Positions 53,158-61,942 of a DNA stretch of 64,000 bases are shown here, piece by piece. Under the pieces are notes generated by a model, which saw nothing but the letters and a program-made list of their open reading frames with translations, was not told the DNA's origin and did not search any database. The stretch's first letter is position 1, and the number at the start of each line of letters is the position of its first letter. Location: contig NZ_JAPEMU010000001.1 of NCBI RefSeq assembly GCF_026342405.1, forward strand, positions 6,882,001 through 6,946,000, read 5' to 3'. Source of the DNA: Kitasatospora sp. NBC_00240. Its GTDB lineage: Bacteria; Actinomycetota; Actinomycetes; Streptomycetales; Streptomycetaceae. A program made the translations under genes and the position numbers.

Positions 53158-53362
53158 TTACCGCCGAGTCCGAGAAGCAGCACGGGCAGTCAACTGCCCG
53201 ACGGGGAAGCCCCTCCGGGGGAGCTGTGGAACGGAGCCGGGGAACCACGTTCCTCGGGGTGAATCGGCGCCAGGTCGGCCGGTCGTCGTGAGACGTCGGG
53301 CCGGTGAGGCGTCGTAGGGCATCTCTTCCAGCCCGAACCCGTCAGCTCACCCGGTAGGCGGC
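53158..53362 (+). ncRNA. Cyclic di-AMP (ydaO/yuaA) riboswitch
   Basis: Conserved elements appear in order: 5' P1 strand CCGCCGAGTCCGAG, an insertion hairpin GGGCAG-TCAA-CTGCCC, GCCGGGGAACCA followed by CGGGGTGAATC, a variable arm, then the 3' signature CCCGAACCCGTCAGCTCACCCGGTAGGCGG that closes P1 (given in parts: GAACCCGTCAGCT and ACCCGGTAGGCGG). In actinobacteria this class controls resuscitation factors and NlpC/P60 wall hydrolases, as here. Ligand binding turns expression off in known examples. Confidence 0.85.
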
Positions 53363-53386
53363 CGTAGGAAGAAGGAGTCCGCCTTC

Positions 53387-54511
53387 GTGGCGTCCCATCG
53401 TCGTCCCAAGCCCGCCGGTCGTGCCCGAGTTTCGATCATGACTGCTGCCGCTGCCGCCGCCGTGGCCCTGTCCGCCCAGGCCGGCGCCCACGCCGACCCG
53501 GTGCAGACCAAGGACCAGGTCAAGGAGCAGGTCGACCAGCTCAACGAGCAGGCCGAGGTCGCCACCGAGGCCTACAACGGTGCGCAGGCCAAGCAGCAGG
53601 ACCTGCAGAAGCAGGTCGGCGAGATCCAGGACCGGGTGGCGCGCCAGCAGGCCCAGGTGACCGATCTCCAGGGCGGCCTCGCCGAGATCGCGGCGGAGCA
53701 GTACCGCAACGGCGGCATCTCGCCGACCGTCCAGCTGATGCTCTCCACCAGCCCGGACAACTTCCTCAACCAGGCCGGTTCGATCAACCAGGCCGGTGAC
53801 TCGCAGAGCAACGCGCTGAAGGAGCTCCAGGCCCAGCAGCGCAAGCTGGACCAGGACAAGTCCGAGGCGCAGGGCAAGCTCGCCGAGCTGGACACCACCA
53901 CCCAGCAGCTCAAGGCCAGCAAGGACGAGGTCCAGGGCAAGCTCGCCAAGGCGCAGCAGCTGCTCAACACGCTGACCGAGCAGGAGCGCGAGGCGCTGAA
54001 GGCCGCCGAGGCCAAGGCCGCCGCGGACGCCAAGGCGAAGGCCGACGCCGCCAAGGCGCAGACCGACCGCGCCTCCCGCGACACCACCCGCAGCCCGCTC
54101 AGCAGCGGTGGTTCGACCGCGGCCGCCTCCACCCCGGCGCCCTCGAGCGTCCCGGCCAGCGGCCGGGCCGCCGCCGCCATCGCCGCCGCCGAGACCAAGC
54201 TCGGTGCCCCGTACGTGTACGGCGCCACCGGCCCGAACTCCTTCGACTGCTCGGGCTTCACCGGCTGGGCCTACGCCCAGGCCAACGTGTCGCTGCCGCG
54301 CACCTCGCAGGCGCAGGCCTCGGCCGGCAAGCGGATCGGCACCAACATCGCCGACGCGCAGCCCGGCGACCTCATCATCTACTACGGCGGCATGACCCAC
54401 GTGGGCCTCTACGTGGGTGGCGGCCAGATCATCCACGCCCCGCACACGGGTGCGAACGTCCGCTACGAGTCCGCGACCGTGATGCCGATCTCGGCCATCG
54501 TCCGGATCTGA
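53387..54511 (+). CDS. Secreted NlpC/P60 (C40) peptidoglycan endopeptidase, paralogue 2
   Basis: 374 residues from GTG 53387, behind GAAGGAG. Its first residues (MASHRRPK) and leader are nearly the same as paralogue 1. Signal peptide ends near AGAHA (residue ~35). The coiled coil (about 42-240) is longer, with an Ala/Lys-rich helix (AAEAKAAADAKAKADAAKAQ) and a Ser/Thr/Pro linker. The catalytic domain has PYVYGATGPNSFDCSGF with Cys288, THVGLYVGGG and IIHAPH. It should be a DAP-type peptidoglycan hydrolase. It is the only one of the three behind a c-di-AMP riboswitch, tying wall hydrolysis to turgor or growth state. Confidence 0.94.
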   Translation: MASHRRPKPAGRARVSIMTAAAAAAVALSAQAGAHADPVQTKDQVKEQVDQLNEQAEVATEAYNGAQAKQQDLQKQVGEIQDRVARQQAQVTDLQGGLAEIAAEQYRNGGISPTVQLMLSTSPDNFLNQAGSINQAGDSQSNALKELQAQQRKLDQDKSEAQGKLAELDTTTQQLKASKDEVQGKLAKAQQLLNTLTEQEREALKAAEAKAAADAKAKADAAKAQTDRASRDTTRSPLSSGGSTAAASTPAPSSVPASGRAAAAIAAAETKLGAPYVYGATGPNSFDCSGFTGWAYAQANVSLPRTSQAQASAGKRIGTNIADAQPGDLIIYYGGMTHVGLYVGGGQIIHAPHTGANVRYESATVMPISAIVRI

Positions 54512-54543
54512 CGCGGCCCGCGCCGCAGCTTCGCCGGCTCCTT

Positions 54544-54585
54544 CCGCAGGCCCGGCCCCGGTTCGTCCGGGGGCCGGGCCTGCGG
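54544..54585 (+). terminator. Terminator after NlpC/P60 paralogue 2
   Basis: CCGCAGGCCCGGCCCC pairs perfectly (16 bp) with its complement over a ten-base loop, 32 bases past the stop. Confidence 0.85.
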
Positions 54586-54644
54586 CGTTCCGGCTGCCCG
54601 AGCTGATGTCCGATTGGGGGTCAAATATTCGGGTTGGGAGGGGT

Positions 54645-54674
54645 TTGGACTCGGTCGCGAGGACTCGCTAACGT
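54645..54674 (+). promoter_or_regulatory. Promoter of NlpC/P60 paralogue 3
   Basis: TTGGAC (54645-54650), 18-base spacer, TAACGT (54669-54674). Leader of about 75 bases to ATG 54755. No aptamer-like structure in the leader. Confidence 0.55.
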
Positions 54675-54754
54675 CTGCCCCCGGACCTCCGCTCGGACGG
54701 TCGCCCACTCCGGGCGGCGGCGGTGGCCCGGCCGCAGGAATGGAGCCGCGCCGC

Positions 54755-55819
54755 ATGGCGATGCACCGCCGTCACCCACTGCCAGGTGTGCACACGCTGG
54801 TCCGCGCGCTGGTGCTCACCGCCGCCGCCGGCACCGCGCTGGGTGTTGCGGCCGGCGGCAGCGCCTTCGCCGCCCCCGGCGTGCCTGACGGACCGCCGGA
54901 CCGCAAGGACGTCAAGGCCCAGGTCGACCAGATCTACGACGAGGCCGAGCAGGCCTCGGAGAAGTACAACGCCGCACTGGAGTACCAGCGCCGGCTGCTC
55001 GGTGAGAGCGGCGCCCTCCAGCAGCAGGTGGCGGCCGGCCAGGAGGAGCTCAACCGGCTGCACGGCGAACTCGCCACCGTCGCCGCGGCCCAGTACCGGG
55101 CCGGCGGGATCGGCCCGACCGCGCAGCTGATGCTCGCCTCCGACCCGGAGGGCTACCTGTCCCGGGCCCGCAGCCTGGACCAGGTCGCCGAGCGGCAGAG
55201 CGAGACCCTGCGCGAGGTGGCCGAGCGGCAACGCCGGCTGGACCAGCGCCGCAGCGAGGCCACCGCCAAGCTCGCCGAGCTGGAGGAGGCCCGCCGGGCG
55301 CTGGCCGACAACAAGGAGCAGATCCAGCAGCGCCTGACCGAGGCCCAGCGGCTGCTGAACAGCCTCGGCGTGGCCGGCCGGACCCGGCTGGCCGCCCAGG
55401 ACGCCCGGGACGCCGAGCAGCGGGCCACCCGGGGCACCGACCGGCTGGACCTCGGCACCGCCCCGCCGGCCTCGGACCGTGCCGCCGCCGCGCTGGCCGC
55501 CGCCGTCACCAGGATCGGCTCCCCGTACGTGTACGGGGCGAGCGGGCCCGGCGCGTTCGACTGCTCGGGTCTGATGTACTGGAGCTGGCGGCAGGCCGGC
55601 GTGAGCCTGCCGCGGACCTCGCAGGGCCAGGCGCGCGCGGGACAGCGGGTCGCCCTGGCCGATGCACGACCGGGAGACCTGGTGATCTTCTACGGGGACA
55701 GGCACCACGTCGGCATGTACGCCGGCGGCGGCGTCGTCGTGCACGCCCCCTACCCCGGCGCGCGGGTCCGCTACGAGAGCGTCAACGCGATGCCGGTCAC
55801 CGAGGTGGTCCGGCTCTGA
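54755..55819 (+). CDS. Secreted NlpC/P60 (C40) peptidoglycan endopeptidase, paralogue 3
   Basis: 354 residues from ATG 54755, GGAG about ten bases upstream; ATG 54740 and 54761 are alternatives. Signal peptide (LVRALVLTAAAGTALGVAAGGSAFA), coiled coil (about 45-230; KDVKAQVDQIYDEAEQASEKYN), then PYVYGASGPGAFDCSGLMYWSWRQ with Cys270, HHVGMYAGGG and VVHAPY. It lacks the MASHRRPK start shared by paralogues 1 and 2 and is the most diverged. The metallopeptidase-like gene follows 83 bases downstream and may be co-transcribed. Confidence 0.92.
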   Translation: MAMHRRHPLPGVHTLVRALVLTAAAGTALGVAAGGSAFAAPGVPDGPPDRKDVKAQVDQIYDEAEQASEKYNAALEYQRRLLGESGALQQQVAAGQEELNRLHGELATVAAAQYRAGGIGPTAQLMLASDPEGYLSRARSLDQVAERQSETLREVAERQRRLDQRRSEATAKLAELEEARRALADNKEQIQQRLTEAQRLLNSLGVAGRTRLAAQDARDAEQRATRGTDRLDLGTAPPASDRAAAALAAAVTRIGSPYVYGASGPGAFDCSGLMYWSWRQAGVSLPRTSQGQARAGQRVALADARPGDLVIFYGDRHHVGMYAGGGVVVHAPYPGARVRYESVNAMPVTEVVRL

Positions 55820-55902
55820 GCCCTCCCCGGCCGCTCCAGGCGGACCTCACCCGCGACCTGCCGCGCGACCTGCCCCGTGCAGCCGGCGGGGCGGGTCGCC
55901 GT

Positions 55903-57129
55903 GTGCTGTCCCGGCGCGGTGCGCTGCTGCTGGCCGCCGGCGGCCTGGCCCAGCTCTCGCTGCCGCCCGCCACCGCCGCCCGCCCCGCCGCGGCGCGGGG
56001 TCCCGGCGCCGCCGAGCTGTCGGCGCTGCTCGCCGCCCGTGCCGACGCGGTGCGTACCCACGACCCGGCGGCCGCCGCCGCGGGCAGCACCACGGCCGGC
56101 CGCCCGGCCGCCGCTGAGCTGCTGGCCAGGACCGCCGCCGTACCGCTGGCCGCACTGGCCTACCGGGTCACCTCCACCGGCCCGCCGGACGCCGCCGGCC
56201 GGGTGACCGCACGGGCCGAGCTGGCGGTCCGGATCGCCGGCTACGACGAGTACCCCGCGTTGTTCTCCCGGCGGCTGGAGCTGGCCGGGGAGGCCGGCGC
56301 CTGGCGGGTCGGGCGGGAGGAGCCGGACGGCGGCGCCGTGCCGCTCTGGGACCTGGGCGCCGTCGAGGCCGCCGCCGGCGCGCACTGCCTGGTGCTGGCC
56401 ACGTCCGGCGGCGCCGTCCGGCCGGCCGCACTGGTGGAGGTCGCCGACCGGGCGGTTTCGGCGGTCGGCGCGGTCTGGGGCGGGGACTGGGCCGGCCGGC
56501 TGCTGCTGGAGCTGCCGGCCGGGCAGGAGCAGTTCGCCCGGCTGCTGGACGTCCCGCCGGCCGACTGGGCGGACATGGCGGCCGTCACCACCGCCGCGGC
56601 CGGCGCCCCCTCGCACACCCCGGCCGACCGCGTCCTGGTCAACCCCGAGGCGTACACCAGGCTGAGCGAGCTCGGCCGGCAGGTCGTCACCACCCACGAG
56701 GCCACCCACGTCGCCACCCGGGCCGACACCCGGCCCTGGACCCCGCTCTGGCTCTCCGAGGGCGCCGCGGACTGGACCGGCTACCTGGGCACCGGCCGCA
56801 CCGCCCGGCAGATCGCCCCCGAACTCGCCCGCGACGTCGCCGCCGGGCGGGTGCCCGCCGCACTGCCCGCCGACGCGGACTTCACCGCCGGGGCGGCGGG
56901 CATCGCCCAGGCGTACGAGCTGTCCTGGCTGGCCTGCGACCTGATCGCCGCCCGGTACGGGCCGCAGCGGCTGGTCGCCTTCTACCGGGCGGTGGCCGCG
57001 GCGGGCCCCGGCCCGGACCGCGAGGCACGGCTCGACCAGGTGCTGCGGACGGAGCTGGGCACCGGGCTGGACGACTTCACGGCGCGCTGGAGGGACGAGA
57101 TACGCACCCGGCTCTCCGGCACCGGCTGA
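55903..57129 (+). CDS. Exported HExxH metallopeptidase-like protein
   Basis: 408 residues from GTG 55903. The N-terminus (LSRRGALLLAAGGLAQLSLPPATAA) looks like a signal with twin arginines. The middle ~200 residues are an NTF2-like or helical domain (AARADAVRTHDP, AELAVRIAGYDEYPALF). The C-terminal third has the zinc motif H265-E-A-T-H269 with the downstream E286 in LWLSEGAADW, a gluzincin arrangement, and a helical tail (YELSWLACDLIAARYG). It should be a zinc peptidase acting outside the membrane. The ribosome site is weak, so the start is less certain than the domain. The substrate is unknown. Confidence 0.82.
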   Translation: MLSRRGALLLAAGGLAQLSLPPATAARPAAARGPGAAELSALLAARADAVRTHDPAAAAAGSTTAGRPAAAELLARTAAVPLAALAYRVTSTGPPDAAGRVTARAELAVRIAGYDEYPALFSRRLELAGEAGAWRVGREEPDGGAVPLWDLGAVEAAAGAHCLVLATSGGAVRPAALVEVADRAVSAVGAVWGGDWAGRLLLELPAGQEQFARLLDVPPADWADMAAVTTAAAGAPSHTPADRVLVNPEAYTRLSELGRQVVTTHEATHVATRADTRPWTPLWLSEGAADWTGYLGTGRTARQIAPELARDVAAGRVPAALPADADFTAGAAGIAQAYELSWLACDLIAARYGPQRLVAFYRAVAAAGPGPDREARLDQVLRTELGTGLDDFTARWRDEIRTRLSGTG

Positions 57130-57196
57130 GGCGGCGTGGAGCCGTCGGCCGGGCACACCGGGCCCGGAGCCGCGGGAGCGCCCGAGGGCCGGCCGG

Positions 57197-58606
57197 TCAG
57201 CGCTCGGCGCCGGCGTGCGGACGGTCGATGCCGTCCAGCAGGTCCTGCTCGTAGGCGATGCCCGGGCGTACGGGGTAGGCCGGGTTGGCGGTCAGCTCCA
57301 GCGGGGCCGGCAGCACCACGGTGGGGGCCAGGGTGGCCGGGGTCCGGCTGGAGCGCCACAGGCGCACGCAGGACAGCACGGCGGCCACCAGCAGCAGCAG
57401 GTTGCGCAGCCCCAGGACGACGACGCCCCAGGTGTGGCTGGCGGTGACCTGGCCGAACAGCAGCGGGAACTCCAGCATGGTCAGCGGGGTGGCGAGCAGC
57501 ACCAGCACCGCCACCGGGCGCTGGCTGGTCGCGCGGACGCTCAGACAGACCGCGGCCACACCCACCAGCCAGACCATGTACTGCGGGCTGATCACCCGGC
57601 TGGTCACGGTGAACACCAGCAGCGCGGCGAGCGCCGCGTCGTACGTGGTGGCCGCGGTGCGGCGCTTCGCGGTGAGCCGCCAGAACAGCAGCCAGGCGAA
57701 GCCGGCCAGGGTGCCGGCCACCATCACCTTGGAGATGACGTCGACCCAGGGCCCGAGCATCTCGGTGGAGCCGTAGTTCATCTTCACCTGGCCGTCCCAG
57801 GTCCCGGCCATCCGCGCGAAGTGCAGCGGCATCGCGCCCAGCGACTCCACCTCGATACCGCGGTCCTTCTGGAACTTCAGGAACTCGAAGGCGCCGTTCA
57901 TGCCGGCCGCCAGCAGGAAGCCGAGGCTGCCCGCGGTGGCCGCCGCCGAGGTCCAGGAGCGCCGGGTGCGCCGGCCGGCCGGGGTGCCGATCAGGGCCAG
58001 CAGCGGCCAGACCTTGATGATGCCGCCCAGGCCCAGCAGCAGCCCGCCGATCGCCGGGCGCCGCAGCAGGGCCAGCAGCCCGGCCACCGCCAGCGCGGTG
58101 ACCAGCAGGTCGTACCGGTTGTAGATCATCGGGCCGAGCAGCGGCACGCCGGCCACCCAGACCCAGGCGCCGCTGTAGCTGCGGCCGGGCCGCACGCCCG
58201 CGCGCATCAGCAGGCCCATCGAGAGGGCGTCCACCACACCGCAGATCACCCAGAAGGAGACCAGGTAGGACCAGGGCAGCAGGCCCGGGAGCATGATCAC
58301 CAGGGCGGCGCCGGGCGGGTACTGCCAGGTCACGTCGTCCAGCGGGAAGGTCCCGGTCTGCAGCACGCCGTACCAGCCGTGGTAGATCACCGAGACGTCC
58401 GCGGTGATGTCCCCGCCCAGCCTGAGCACGCCGGTGACCATCAGCAGCAGCAGAGCCCGGGAGGCCAGCCAGCCCGCCCCCAGTGCCCACAGTGCCCCGC
58501 CGGCCGGTCGCGGCCGCCCGGGGGCCTGGGGGGTCGCGGCGGGCGCGGCCTCGGCGCCGTCGGCGCTGCCGGATCTGCCGGGCGTACCGGCCGGGGCCAA
58601 CTCCAC
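57197..58606 (-). CDS. GT87 (DUF2029) family polyprenyl-phosphomannose-type glycosyltransferase
   Basis: 469 residues from GTG 58606 with GAGGGAG five bases upstream. About ten to twelve membrane helices. DVSVIYHGWYGVLQTGTFPLDDVTWQYPPGAAL has the acidic first-loop residues of GT-C enzymes; LGPMIYNRYDLLVTALAV and the KVWPLLAL segment are typical of GT87. In mycobacteria the relative Rv2181 adds alpha-1,2-mannose to lipomannan on the outer face using polyprenyl-phosphomannose. Adjacent to the PimB-like gene here, a role in surface mannosylation is a fair inference. Confidence 0.86.
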   Translation of the reverse strand: MELAPAGTPGRSGSADGAEAAPAATPQAPGRPRPAGGALWALGAGWLASRALLLLMVTGVLRLGGDITADVSVIYHGWYGVLQTGTFPLDDVTWQYPPGAALVIMLPGLLPWSYLVSFWVICGVVDALSMGLLMRAGVRPGRSYSGAWVWVAGVPLLGPMIYNRYDLLVTALAVAGLLALLRRPAIGGLLLGLGGIIKVWPLLALIGTPAGRRTRRSWTSAAATAGSLGFLLAAGMNGAFEFLKFQKDRGIEVESLGAMPLHFARMAGTWDGQVKMNYGSTEMLGPWVDVISKVMVAGTLAGFAWLLFWRLTAKRRTAATTYDAALAALLVFTVTSRVISPQYMVWLVGVAAVCLSVRATSQRPVAVLVLLATPLTMLEFPLLFGQVTASHTWGVVVLGLRNLLLLVAAVLSCVRLWRSSRTPATLAPTVVLPAPLELTANPAYPVRPGIAYEQDLLDGIDRPHAGAER

Positions 58607-58847
58607 TGCGCTCCCTCGTTCGTCTCGCGTTCGTCTCCAGGTCCCGCCGCAGGCGCCGCGCCGACGCCGGGGCACCTGCGGCCGGCGCTGGAACCAGCCG
58701 ACCGGGGCCCACCTGTACCTAGGACGGACCCGGGGGGGAAACGGTTGCCGTACGCGGTTCCGTTCCCGGCGGGTCGTGGTGGTGACCTATCGTACGGATC
58801 ACCGAGCGGTACACCGAGCACCCCCCGACCGAGCGAGCCGTGGCCCG

Positions 58848-59984
58848 ATGCACAAGACCTTGATCGTCACCAACGACTTCCCGCCGAGGCCCGGCGGTAT
58901 CCAGGCGTTCGTCCACAACATGGCGGTGCGTCAGCCCGCCGGGAGCGTGGTGGTCTACGCCTCCACCTGGCGGGACGGCGAGGAGTGCGCCCGGTTCGAC
59001 GCCGAGCAGCCCTTCGAGGTGATCCGCGACCGGACGAAGGTGATGGTTCCCACACCCCGGGTCACCCGCCGGGCCGCCGAGATCCTCAAGGCGGAGAACT
59101 GCGACTCGGTCTGGTTCGGCGCGGCCGCCCCGCTCGGCCTGATGGCGCCCGCGCTGCGCCGCGCCGGCGCCGGACGCCTGCTCGGGATGACCCATGGGCA
59201 CGAGGCGGCCTGGGCCCAGCTGCCCGGCTCCCGGCAGCTGCTGCGCCGGATCGGCGCCGGCACCGACACCCTGACCTACCTCGGCGAGTACACCCGCTCC
59301 CGGATCGCCGCCGCGGTCGGCCCGGAGGCCGCCGCCCGGATGGTGCAGCTGCCGCCGGGCGTGGACGAGCAGACCTTCCACCCGGACTCCGGCGGCGCCG
59401 AGCTGCGCCGCGAACTGGGCCTGGCCGACCGCCCGGTGGTGGTCTGCGTCTCGCGGCTGGTGCCGCGCAAGGGGCAGGACACCCTGATCGAGGCGATGCC
59501 GCAGATCCTCGCGGACGTGCCGGACGCCGTGCTGCTGATCGTCGGCGACGGCCCCTACCGGAAGGACCTGGAGCGGCTGGTCGACGCCCGGGGCGTACGC
59601 GCCTCGGTGCGGTTCACCGGCGCCGTGCCCTGGTCACAGCTGCCCGCGCACTACGGCGCCGGGGACGTCTTCGCGATGCCCTGCCGCACCCGGCGCGGCG
59701 GGCTGGACGTCGAGGGCCTCGGCATCGTCTACCTGGAGGCCTCGGCGACCGGCCTGCCGGTGGTGGCCGGCGACTCCGGCGGCGCCCCGGACGCCGTCCT
59801 GGAGGGCGAGACGGGGTACGTGGTTCCCGGCCGCTCGGCGCCGGACGTGGCGGAGCGGATCGTGCGGCTGCTGAACGACGAGGAGCTGCGCCGCAGCCTG
59901 GGCGAGGCCGGCCGCCGCTGGGTCGACCGCTCCTGGCGCTGGGACCTGCTGGCCGGACGGTTGACCTCGTTGCTGGCCTCCTGA
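58848..59984 (+). CDS. GT4 glycosyltransferase, PimB-like (phosphatidylinositol mannoside)
   Basis: 378 residues from ATG 58848. GT-B fold: TLIVTNDFPPRPGGIQAFVHN (acceptor side), HGHEAAWAQLPGSRQLLRRI, VVVCVSRLVPRKGQDTLIEAM, IVGDGPYRKDLERL, and the nucleotide-sugar E-x7-E region LDVEGLGIVYLEASATGLPVV. This matches PimB' (Rv2188c), which uses GDP-mannose to make the second mannosylation of PI. The gene lies between a GT87 enzyme and a FadD15-like ligase in the same order as in mycobacteria. Confidence 0.88.
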   Translation: MHKTLIVTNDFPPRPGGIQAFVHNMAVRQPAGSVVVYASTWRDGEECARFDAEQPFEVIRDRTKVMVPTPRVTRRAAEILKAENCDSVWFGAAAPLGLMAPALRRAGAGRLLGMTHGHEAAWAQLPGSRQLLRRIGAGTDTLTYLGEYTRSRIAAAVGPEAAARMVQLPPGVDEQTFHPDSGGAELRRELGLADRPVVVCVSRLVPRKGQDTLIEAMPQILADVPDAVLLIVGDGPYRKDLERLVDARGVRASVRFTGAVPWSQLPAHYGAGDVFAMPCRTRRGGLDVEGLGIVYLEASATGLPVVAGDSGGAPDAVLEGETGYVVPGRSAPDVAERIVRLLNDEELRRSLGEAGRRWVDRSWRWDLLAGRLTSLLAS

Positions 59985-60076
59985 GCGGCGGGGGCCCGGC
60001 GGCGGCCTCCCCGCGGCCTCCCGGCGGCGGGTCGGCCGGCCGGGGGACGGCCGCGGCCCGGCCGGGGGAGGGGACG

Positions 60077-60143
60077 CCGCCGCCGCACGCGTACGGCCCG
60101 CCGGGTCACCTGGACCTGGCGGGCCGTACGCGTGCGGCGGCGG
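60077..60143. terminator. Very long bidirectional terminator hairpin
   Basis: A perfect 26-bp stem (outer CCGCCGCCGCACGCGTACGG) plus a G-U pair and an inner 4-bp GGTC/GACC stem, between the convergent pimB-like and acyl-CoA ligase genes. No U-tract. Confidence 0.85.
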
Positions 60144-60148
60144 GGTGC

Positions 60149-61942
60149 TCAGCGCTGGTAGAGCGCCTCCACGTCCGCCGCGAAGTCCTTCAGCACCAGG
60201 TTGCGCTTGAGCTTGAGCGAGGGGGTGAGGTGGCCGCCGGCCTCGGAGAAGACGGTGTCCAGCACCCGGAACTTCTTCACCGCCTCGGCGTGCGAGACGG
60301 CGGCGTTGCCGTCGTCCACCGCGGACTGCAGGGCGGCCAGCAGGTCCGCGTCCTCGCGCAGTTCGGCGACGGTGGCGGTGGCCGGCTTGCCGTTGACCTC
60401 CTTCCAGCGGGGGAAGAAGTCCTCGTCCACGGTGATCAGGCAGGCGATGAACGCCCGGCGGTCGCCGACCACCATGACCTCGCCGACCAGCGCGTGGGCG
60501 CGGATCCGGTCCTCGATCACCGCGGGGGCGACGTTCTTGCCGCCGGCGGTGACGATGATCTCCTTCTTGCGCCCGGTGATCGACAGGTAGCCCTCGTCGT
60601 CGAGGGTGCCCAGGTCACCGGTGGCGAACCAGCCGTCCCGCAGCGCCTCGGCGGTGGCCTGCGGGTTGTTCCAGTACCCGGTGAAGACCTGCGGGCCCTT
60701 GAGCAGCACCTCGCCGTCCTCGGCGATCCGCACGGCGGAGCCCGGCAGCGGCTGGCCGACGGTGCCGATCTTCGGCTTGTCGTGCGGGTTGAAGGCGGTG
60801 GCCGCGCAGGTCTCGGTGAGGCCGTAGCCTTCCAGCACGGTGAAGCCGATGCCCCGGTAGAAGTGGCCCAGGCGCTCGCCCAGCGGGGCCCCGCCGGAGA
60901 TCGCGTGGGTGGCCCGGCCGCCGAGCGCCGCGCGCAGCTTGCTGTACACCAGCTTGTCGAAGAGCTTGTGCTTCAGTCTCAGGCCCAGGCCCGCGCCGCC
61001 CTGGTCCAGCGCCCGGCTGTACGCGATGGCCGTGTCGGCGGCCCGGTCGAAGATCTTGCCCTTGCCGTCCGCCTGGGCCTTGGCCCGGGCGGTGTTGTAG
61101 ACCTTCTCGAAGACCCGGGGCACGCCGAGGATCAGCGTCGGCCGGAACGAGGCCAGCTCGGCGGTGACGTCCTTGATGTCCGAGACGTGGCCGAGCTTGA
61201 TCGGGGCGATCGCGGCGGCGATCTCGGCGATCCGGCCCAGCACGTGGGCGAGCGGCAGGAACAGCAGCACCGAGCTCTCGCCGGTCCGGAACAGCGGCTC
61301 CAGGCGGGCCGTCACGTTGCCCAGCTCGGACAGGAAGTTGCCGTGGGTGAGCTGACAGCCCTTCGGGCGCCCGGTGGTGCCCGAGGTGTAGACGATGGTG
61401 GCGATCGTGTCGGCGGTCGGCACCGACCGGCGCTCGGTCACCGTCGCGTCGGTGACCTTGGCCCCGGCCACGGCGAGCGCGGCCAGCGCGCCCCGCTCGA
61501 TCTGCCAGGTCTGCCGCAGCTCCGGCAGCCGCTCCCGGACCTGCTCGACCACGGCGGCGTGGGAGTCGGTCTCGGTCACCACCGCGACGGCCCCGGAGTC
61601 GCCGAGGATCCACTCGACCTGCTCGGCGGAGGAGGTCTCGTACACCGGGACGGTGATCGCGCCGGCCGACCAGATCGCGAAGTCCAGCAGCGTCCACTCG
61701 TAGCGGGTCCGCGACATGACGCCCACCCGGTCACCGGGGACGATGCCGGCCGCGATGAGGCCCTTGGCGGCGGAGTGCACCTCGGCCAGGAACTGTGCGG
61801 CGGTCACGTCGCTCCACTGCCCGTCGGCCTTTCGGCTGAGCACCGCGACATCGGGGTGCCGCTCGGCGTTCTGGTGCACCAGGTCGGAGAGGTTACCGCC
61901 GCTCGGTACCTGGTAGAGGGCCGGAAGGCTGAAGTCGAGCAA
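60149..61942 (-). CDS. Long-chain fatty-acid--CoA ligase, FadD15-like
   Basis: 597 residues from TTG 61942 with GAGGAG six bases upstream. ANL superfamily: IATIVYTSGTTGRPKGCQLTHGN (P-loop A3), ISGGAPLGERLGHFYRGIGFTVLEGYGLTETCA (A5), DGWFATGDLGTLDDEGYLSITGRKKEIIV (A7/A8), and a C-terminal lysine region. It activates fatty acids as acyl-AMP then acyl-CoA, which is probably recruited for lipid or PIM acylation given its neighbours. FadD15 (Rv2187) sits at the same place in M. tuberculosis. Confidence 0.93.
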   Translation of the reverse strand: MLDFSLPALYQVPSGGNLSDLVHQNAERHPDVAVLSRKADGQWSDVTAAQFLAEVHSAAKGLIAAGIVPGDRVGVMSRTRYEWTLLDFAIWSAGAITVPVYETSSAEQVEWILGDSGAVAVVTETDSHAAVVEQVRERLPELRQTWQIERGALAALAVAGAKVTDATVTERRSVPTADTIATIVYTSGTTGRPKGCQLTHGNFLSELGNVTARLEPLFRTGESSVLLFLPLAHVLGRIAEIAAAIAPIKLGHVSDIKDVTAELASFRPTLILGVPRVFEKVYNTARAKAQADGKGKIFDRAADTAIAYSRALDQGGAGLGLRLKHKLFDKLVYSKLRAALGGRATHAISGGAPLGERLGHFYRGIGFTVLEGYGLTETCAATAFNPHDKPKIGTVGQPLPGSAVRIAEDGEVLLKGPQVFTGYWNNPQATAEALRDGWFATGDLGTLDDEGYLSITGRKKEIIVTAGGKNVAPAVIEDRIRAHALVGEVMVVGDRRAFIACLITVDEDFFPRWKEVNGKPATATVAELREDADLLAALQSAVDDGNAAVSHAEAVKKFRVLDTVFSEAGGHLTPSLKLKRNLVLKDFAADVEALYQR

